Below are positions 5,270 to 6,236 of a DNA stretch of 6,236 nt, in pieces. The stretch comes from Miltoncostaeaceae bacterium (GTDB lineage Bacteria; Actinomycetota; Thermoleophilia; Miltoncostaeales; Miltoncostaeaceae). The position numbers and the translations under genes are program-made. Under the pieces are notes generated by a model. The model saw only the letters and a list, made by a program, of their open reading frames with translations. It was not told the origin of the DNA and did not search any database. The stretch lies in NCBI GenBank assembly GCA_030598075.1, contig JAUVQP010000096.1:1-6236 (forward strand). The letters are read 5' to 3'. Each line of letters starts with the position of its first letter. Within the stretch, counting starts at the first letter, position 1.

Positions 5270-6021
5270 TCGGCCCCCCGCCCTAGCCAGATGATGCCGG
5301 CCTGCCGGCCGGTCTCGGCTCCGTCGCGACGATACGAGTAGAAGCGATCCGGCTCGTCGTAGGTGCAGGCCTCGATCGCGTGGATGGAGGAGTCGGGTAG
5401 TCCGGCCGCGCGGAGCGCGACGCGGGCCGCGGCCGCGAGGTCCACCGCCTCGCCGGCGACCACCTCGTCGCCAAACCGCGCCGCGAAGCGCTCGCGGACG
5501 TCCGCGCCGACCCGGTAGCGAGCCGGCCCGATCGCCGGCCCGATGGCCGCGGCGCTCCGCGCCGGGTCGCCCAGGGCCTCGACCGTTCGCTCGATGACCC
5601 CGCCGACGAGCCCGCGCCAGCCCGCGTGCGCCGCCGCCACCGCTGTGCCGTCGCGATGCCAGAGCAGGATCGGCAGACAGTCTGCGCCGAGCACGACCAG
5701 CGCGAGTCCAATCCGGCTCGTGACGAGGCCATCGCCAACCGGCCAGCCCCGGAGCGCTCCGACGAAACGCCCGGGTCGACTCGGGGCGCCAAGCACGTGG
5801 ACGGTCGCCGCGTGGACCTGGTGCCCCATCGAGACGCGCTCCGAGTCCAGGGCGAGTGCCTGACAGACCAGCCGCCGGTTGGCCCGCACGGCCGCCGCGC
5901 GGTCGCCCGAGGTCGCACCGAGGTTGAGACCGCGGAACGAATCCTCGCTGACTCCCCCCTGCCGAGTGGTGAACACGGCGCTCGCCGCGCAGTCGGTGGA
6001 CTGCTCGACCGGCTCGATCAT
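5266..6021 (-). CDS. pgeF: Peptidoglycan editing factor PgeF (YfiH/YlmD, laccase-domain family)
   Basis: Family members have a laccase-like fold with a mononuclear zinc or copper site. E. coli YfiH removes wrongly added L-serine from UDP-MurNAc precursors, and related proteins are reported to act on purine nucleosides. The protein has 251 residues, normal length. Motifs: FTTRQGGVS (17-25), NLGATSGD (33-40), MGHQVHAATV (65-74), LGADCLPILL (111-120), AVAAAHAGWRGLVGGVIERT (127-146) and CTYDEPDRFYSYRRDG (219-234) followed by TGRQAGIIWL (237-246). Metal ligands by analogy are His70, Cys115 and His132. The usual GPCIGPCCYEVG stretch reads GPAIGPARYRVG here, so its cysteines, which are not metal ligands, are absent. 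ATG 6021 was chosen because it overlaps the upstream stop as ATGA and gives the family's usual N-terminus; a longer in-frame extension to 6204 would lie inside the neighbouring gene. In many genomes pgeF follows ftsZ; here it follows a cca-like gene. Confidence 0.95.
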   Translation of the reverse strand: MIEPVEQSTDCAASAVFTTRQGGVSEDSFRGLNLGATSGDRAAAVRANRRLVCQALALDSERVSMGHQVHAATVHVLGAPSRPGRFVGALRGWPVGDGLVTSRIGLALVVLGADCLPILLWHRDGTAVAAAHAGWRGLVGGVIERTVEALGDPARSAAAIGPAIGPARYRVGADVRERFAARFGDEVVAGEAVDLAAAARVALRAAGLPDSSIHAIEACTYDEPDRFYSYRRDGAETGRQAGIIWLGRGAE

Positions 6022-6236
6022 GGCCCGGACCGCGCCGCCCGCAGCGCGAACCTCAGCTGCGCGTCGGGATCCCCCACCTCGTCGTCGAGGACGGCCGCAC
6101 GGAGCTCGGCCAGCGCCCGGCCGATGGCCGGCCCGGGCTCGATGCCCTCGCGCACGAGGTCGGTCCCCGACACCTCGATCACGCGATCGCGCCCCCACCG
6201 CCACCAGTCGACGACCACGTCCGCACCGAACGCGAA
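6018..6236 (-). CDS. cca: C-terminal part of a probable CCA-adding tRNA nucleotidyltransferase, partial at the 5' end
   Basis: Only the last 72 residues are in the window; the frame is open through the right edge at 6236, so the gene starts outside. The visible segment contains VIEVSGTDLVREGIEPGPAI (about 19-38) followed by GRALAELRAAVLDDEVGD (39-56). This fits the C-terminal 'sGxDL-x-x-x-G-x-x-PGPxIGxxL-x-x-L-x-x-AvLdgev' pattern of bacterial class II tRNA nucleotidyltransferase/poly(A) polymerase proteins, which add or repair the 3' CCA of tRNA. The catalytic head domain with its GxD/DxD motifs is not visible, so the assignment rests on the tail alone; a poly(A) polymerase-like relative is the main alternative. 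A GTG at 6218 lies in frame but is too far into the motif region to be the true start. The stop overlaps the pgeF ATG as ATGA. Confidence 0.68.
   Translation of the reverse strand, partial: FAFGADVVVDWWRWGRDRVIEVSGTDLVREGIEPGPAIGRALAELRAAVLDDEVGDPDAQLRFALRAARSGP

Noticed and set aside
5522..5544. Two 11-bp direct copies, GCCGGCCCGAT, 12 bp apart
   Set aside because: They encode the normal PgeF segment AIGPAIGP, so the repeat follows from the protein motif rather than from a separate element.
6022..6204. N-terminal extension of pgeF to 6204
   Set aside because: The extra 61 residues are Arg/Ala/Gly-rich without motifs and lie over the cca-like coding frame; ATG 6021 with the ATGA overlap is better.
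1..6236. CRISPR array, insertion sequence, tRNA, toxin-antitoxin or phage content
   Set aside because: No spaced repeats, transposase motifs, cloverleaf sequence or small toxin pairs were seen. The window is packed with housekeeping genes.

Overview
The window is a compact, high-GC bacterial chromosomal segment in which every supported gene lies on the minus strand, so transcription runs from right to left. The gene content is housekeeping: cell-division tail genes, envelope maturation, proline synthesis and translation. The presence of SepF with a GFFNQ-type C-terminus, the pgeF-yggS-sepF-yggT cluster and the strong GC bias at third positions point to a Gram-positive-type lineage such as Actinobacteriota, or to Chloroflexota or a related phylum. 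I cannot place it more finely from sequence alone.

Layout in the order of transcription: the 3' end of a probable CCA-adding tRNA nucleotidyltransferase (right edge, partial); pgeF (multicopper-oxidase-fold peptidoglycan editing factor); yggS (PLP homeostasis protein); sepF (FtsZ membrane anchor); a 115-bp gap ending in a perfect 15-bp-arm hairpin that abuts the next start codon; proC (pyrroline-5-carboxylate reductase); a 54-bp spacer; yggT (small membrane protein); yggU (DUF167); lspA (signal peptidase II); rluD (23S rRNA pseudouridine synthase); a 126-bp leader; and rpsB (ribosomal protein S2), which runs off the left edge with a repetitive Pro/Ala/Glu-rich tail.

Several gene joints overlap by a few bases (ATGA, GTGA, TGATG, CTGA, GTGA), and lspA and rluD overlap by up to 29 bp. 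This suggests at least two translationally coupled blocks: cca-pgeF-yggS-sepF and yggT-yggU-lspA-rluD. proC sits between them, behind a hairpin. rpsB has its own leader and the strongest Shine-Dalgarno in the window. Together the genes couple septum assembly and envelope maturation (SepF, PgeF, LspA, YggT) to translation (Cca, RluD, S2) and to PLP and proline metabolism.

I see no mobile element, CRISPR array, tRNA, rRNA or defence system. No gap between genes is longer than 126 bp. I do not find a convincing new biological system. The points most worth a second look are the hairpin at the proC start, the apparent CTG start of yggU, the 24-residue repeat in the S2 tail, and the unusual form of the division cluster (proC inserted, divIVA absent after yggT, cca rather than ftsZ before pgeF).
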